A stretch of 64,000 nucleotides of DNA from Hetaerina americana (lineage: Eukaryota; Arthropoda; Insecta; Odonata; Calopterygidae), in NCBI GenBank assembly GCA_022747635.1, contig JAKTNV010000005.1, positions 48,203,013 to 48,267,012 of the forward strand, given 5' to 3'. How positions within the stretch are numbered: position 1 is the stretch's first letter; each line of letters starts with the position of its first letter. Made by a program: the position numbers and the translations under genes. Below, piece after piece: positions 62,373 to 64,000 of the stretch. Below the pieces are notes generated by a model that worked only from the letters and a program-made list of their open reading frames with translations, was not told where the DNA came from and did not search any database.

Positions 62373-63040
62373 CCTTTTTCCGTCTGTAAAATCCCATAAC
62401 CTTTGTTGTATTAATAGTGAATCTCATCCCGTATGTATCGTATCGCACTAAATTTCCAATACACTCAGCAACGCTTAAAACCCCTTGGTTGACTGACAAA
62501 GTAAAGCTCGGTCATCAGCAAACCTAACTGATTTTACGGATTCCCCGCCCACCTTCATTCCTACCTCCAGTTCTTCCCATGCCTCTTTAATCATTTCCTC
62601 TGCATACAGGTTGAACAGCAACGGTGATAATGGGCAACCCTGCCTTACACCTCTTCCTAACACTGCCCAACCGGACTCCCAGTTCCCCACTCGCACCTGA
62701 GCAGTCTGGGACATGTACAGGTTACGGATTAGCCTCCAGTTCCTCCAATATATTCCTATTTTCATCAATACATTCATTACTCTTTCCCAATTCACTCTAT
62801 CGAACGCCTTTTCGAAATCTACGAAACAGGCAAATACGTCCTGATTGTTGTCTATATTCCTCTCGATTAGTGATCTCATTACTGCAATGGCATCACACGT
62901 ACCTCTTCCCTTATTAAACCCAAACTTTACAATCCCCAAGTAATCATTTGCCCTACTCTCTATCCTTTTGTTGATGATCCAGAAAACAACTTTAGCTGCG
63001 TGGGATATCAAACTAATTGTTCTGTAGTCCTTACATGAAC
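62372..63040 (-). pseudogene. LINE-A copy 5: reverse transcriptase palm domain, nearly intact
   Basis: On the minus strand from about 63035 the frame is open for some 187 codons. It reads SCKDYRTISLISHAAKVV, then KFGFNKGRGTCDAIAVMRSL and ACFVDFEKAFDRVNWERV (A motif). GRGVRQGCPLSPLLFNLYAE (B motif) and [13 protein letters not shown] (C motif, near 62510) follow. The catalytic FADD is present; the next residue is R where copy 3 has Q. A stop at 62475 and a later frame change break the continuation ([15 protein letters not shown], near 62420-62380). The copy ends at a (TA)n tract inside the coding region, so the 3' end is lost. Upstream sequence stops abruptly at about 63035. Confidence 0.9.
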
Positions 63041-63149
63041 ACACGTACGACACGTACAAGTGTACGCGTTTTAAGTCTCTTATGTCTCAACTTTTAGAAA
63101 CTTATCATGTGTTTCACCAAACAAAATCTAAACTTACCATTAGTTTGCG

Positions 63150-63232
63150 ACCATAAACCGGTCCTGATGACCGAAATCCCCCCGCCACACGCCTTTGCGG
63201 CGGCTTGCGGGGTATTATGTAGATGTAGATTA
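63150..63232 (+). mobile_element. LINE-C copy 2: 3'-terminal fragment
   Basis: GCCTTTGCGGCGGCTTGCGG and the following GGTATTATGTAGATGTAGAT match the 3' end of the Jockey/CR1-like LINE at 56048-56728 (read on its minus strand), here on the plus strand. The GTAGAT repeat is the probable tail. Only about 80 bases are recognisable, consistent with severe 5' truncation. Confidence 0.65.
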
Positions 63233-64000
63233 AATGTTGATAACCCATGAGGAGGATAAAGACTGGCTCTTGGATTGTTTGCGCCATGGTTTGGCTCCAT
63301 CAGACGTCATATTTCCTCTAAGTAATACAAAGAGCATAATCATTTACCCATTTGCCTCCGCAAGTCTCGTCCTGTCAACCTATTCGTGTCAGTAGTTCCA
63401 TAAAACCAGGTTATAAAGAATGACACCTTGATGGCCGGTGCCGAGAGAGTGACGCGGGAATCGGATGAAAGAGTGCATTCCCTTTCTCTACTTATTACTC
63501 CCCACTCGGCTCTCAAAAACTCCCGATGGCCCCAGTTAGTCACCGTCGCTTTCCCACGCGACCGTGCCCAACCGAGCGCCGCAGTTCCACGGTGGCAATT
63601 TTCAAATTCGGACGGATTGCCATAGAAACGCGTTTTCATTCCCTTTGAAACATTGGCGACGACCGATTTCTATCCGCCACGCGAATCACTCGTCAGTGGC
63701 CGGCGTAATCTCTCCCCGATGCGAATGAGAGCCATTCCGCCGCTCCCCTCTGCCCTCAACCACCCCCACCGACGACGAGCCATTCAATACCATTTCCCCT
63801 CGTCCCCACCTCCTCCCCGGAGTCCCGAAGTCGGGATCCACGCTCCGAAAAATGCAACAAAATGGCCCGCCCGCTTGGAGGGGTGTGGTTGTGAGTACCC
63901 CTGGAGACTCCAGTGCTGGAACGTTCGCGCAAATCATCCGGGTGTGGGGGGGGGGGAAGGTTGGTTCGGGCAAATGAAAGCGTTGCGGAGGTATTGCTGC
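63233..64000. other. Mixed, then G+C-rich DNA at the window end, unassigned
   Basis: From about 63430 the sequence is G+C-rich with many CG dinucleotides, a pyrimidine-rich stretch (63700-63840) and a G run at 63945-63956. Frames of 65-99 codons on both strands show no domain. It may be the edge of another G+C block continuing beyond the window. Confidence 0.4.

Noticed and set aside
63255..63320. HGLAPSDVIFP-like string resembling the third catalytic segment of mariner transposases
   Set aside because: Spacing of the following FP is off by one residue, and neither inverted ends nor other transposase motifs lie nearby. Probably chance.

Overview
This window looks like nuclear DNA of an arthropod, most likely an insect. 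The signs are an A+T-rich background, long (TA)n and (TA)n(CA)n microsatellites, several mariner subfamilies, several clades of non-LTR retrotransposon (LINE) and tRNA-derived SINEs. There are no operons, no dense coding and no prokaryotic features. The species is not identifiable by eye. I found no host protein-coding gene I can defend, and no tRNA or rRNA gene. Nearly everything recognisable is a decayed mobile element.

Layout. From 1 to 10 kb is mostly unassigned A+T-rich DNA with purine-rich and G/T-rich patches. From 10.5 to 14.8 kb lies a degenerate two-ORF LINE of L1/Tx1 type on the minus strand ('LINE-B'). Its ORF1 stop and ORF2 start overlap as TGATG, and ORF1 is split by a tRNA-derived SINE with a clean target-site duplication. 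From 18.6 to 31.6 kb there are four copies of another LINE family ('LINE-A', reverse transcriptase with a FADD box) and a broken mariner at 21.5-22.6 kb. The fourth copy, at 30.4-31.6 kb, has received a second copy of the same SINE. A G+C-rich, purine/pyrimidine-skewed block occupies 27.9-30.0 kb, and another lies at 35.0-36.7 kb.

From 36.7 to 44.8 kb is A+T-rich DNA with microsatellites. A mariner deletion derivative of 557 bp sits at 44.9 kb, and its sister copy of 559 bp, with the same breakpoint, is at 58.0 kb. LINE fragments of two further types lie at 48.8 and 49.7 kb. G+C-rich blocks follow at 51.0-52.1 and 53.9-55.6 kb; the latter holds the longest open frame in the window (440 codons, minus strand, no recognisable domain). 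The last 8 kb contains a Jockey/CR1-like LINE tail, two adjacent mariners, an apparently identical 446-bp tandem duplication, a third type of mariner deletion derivative inside a (TA)n tract, a fifth LINE-A copy, and a second tail of the 56-kb LINE type.

The elements do not form a pathway. They record repeated layered insertion: SINE into LINE, mariner into TA microsatellite, LINE next to microsatellite. In all the mariners the catalytic centre has been removed or broken while the termini are kept. The points most worth following are the SINE with its (CTA)n tail, the amplified mariner deletion derivative, a hammerhead-ribozyme-like motif at 17.8 kb, the 440-codon frame, and the 446-bp duplication, which may be an assembly artefact. 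Family labels LINE-A to LINE-E are mine, for use within this window only.
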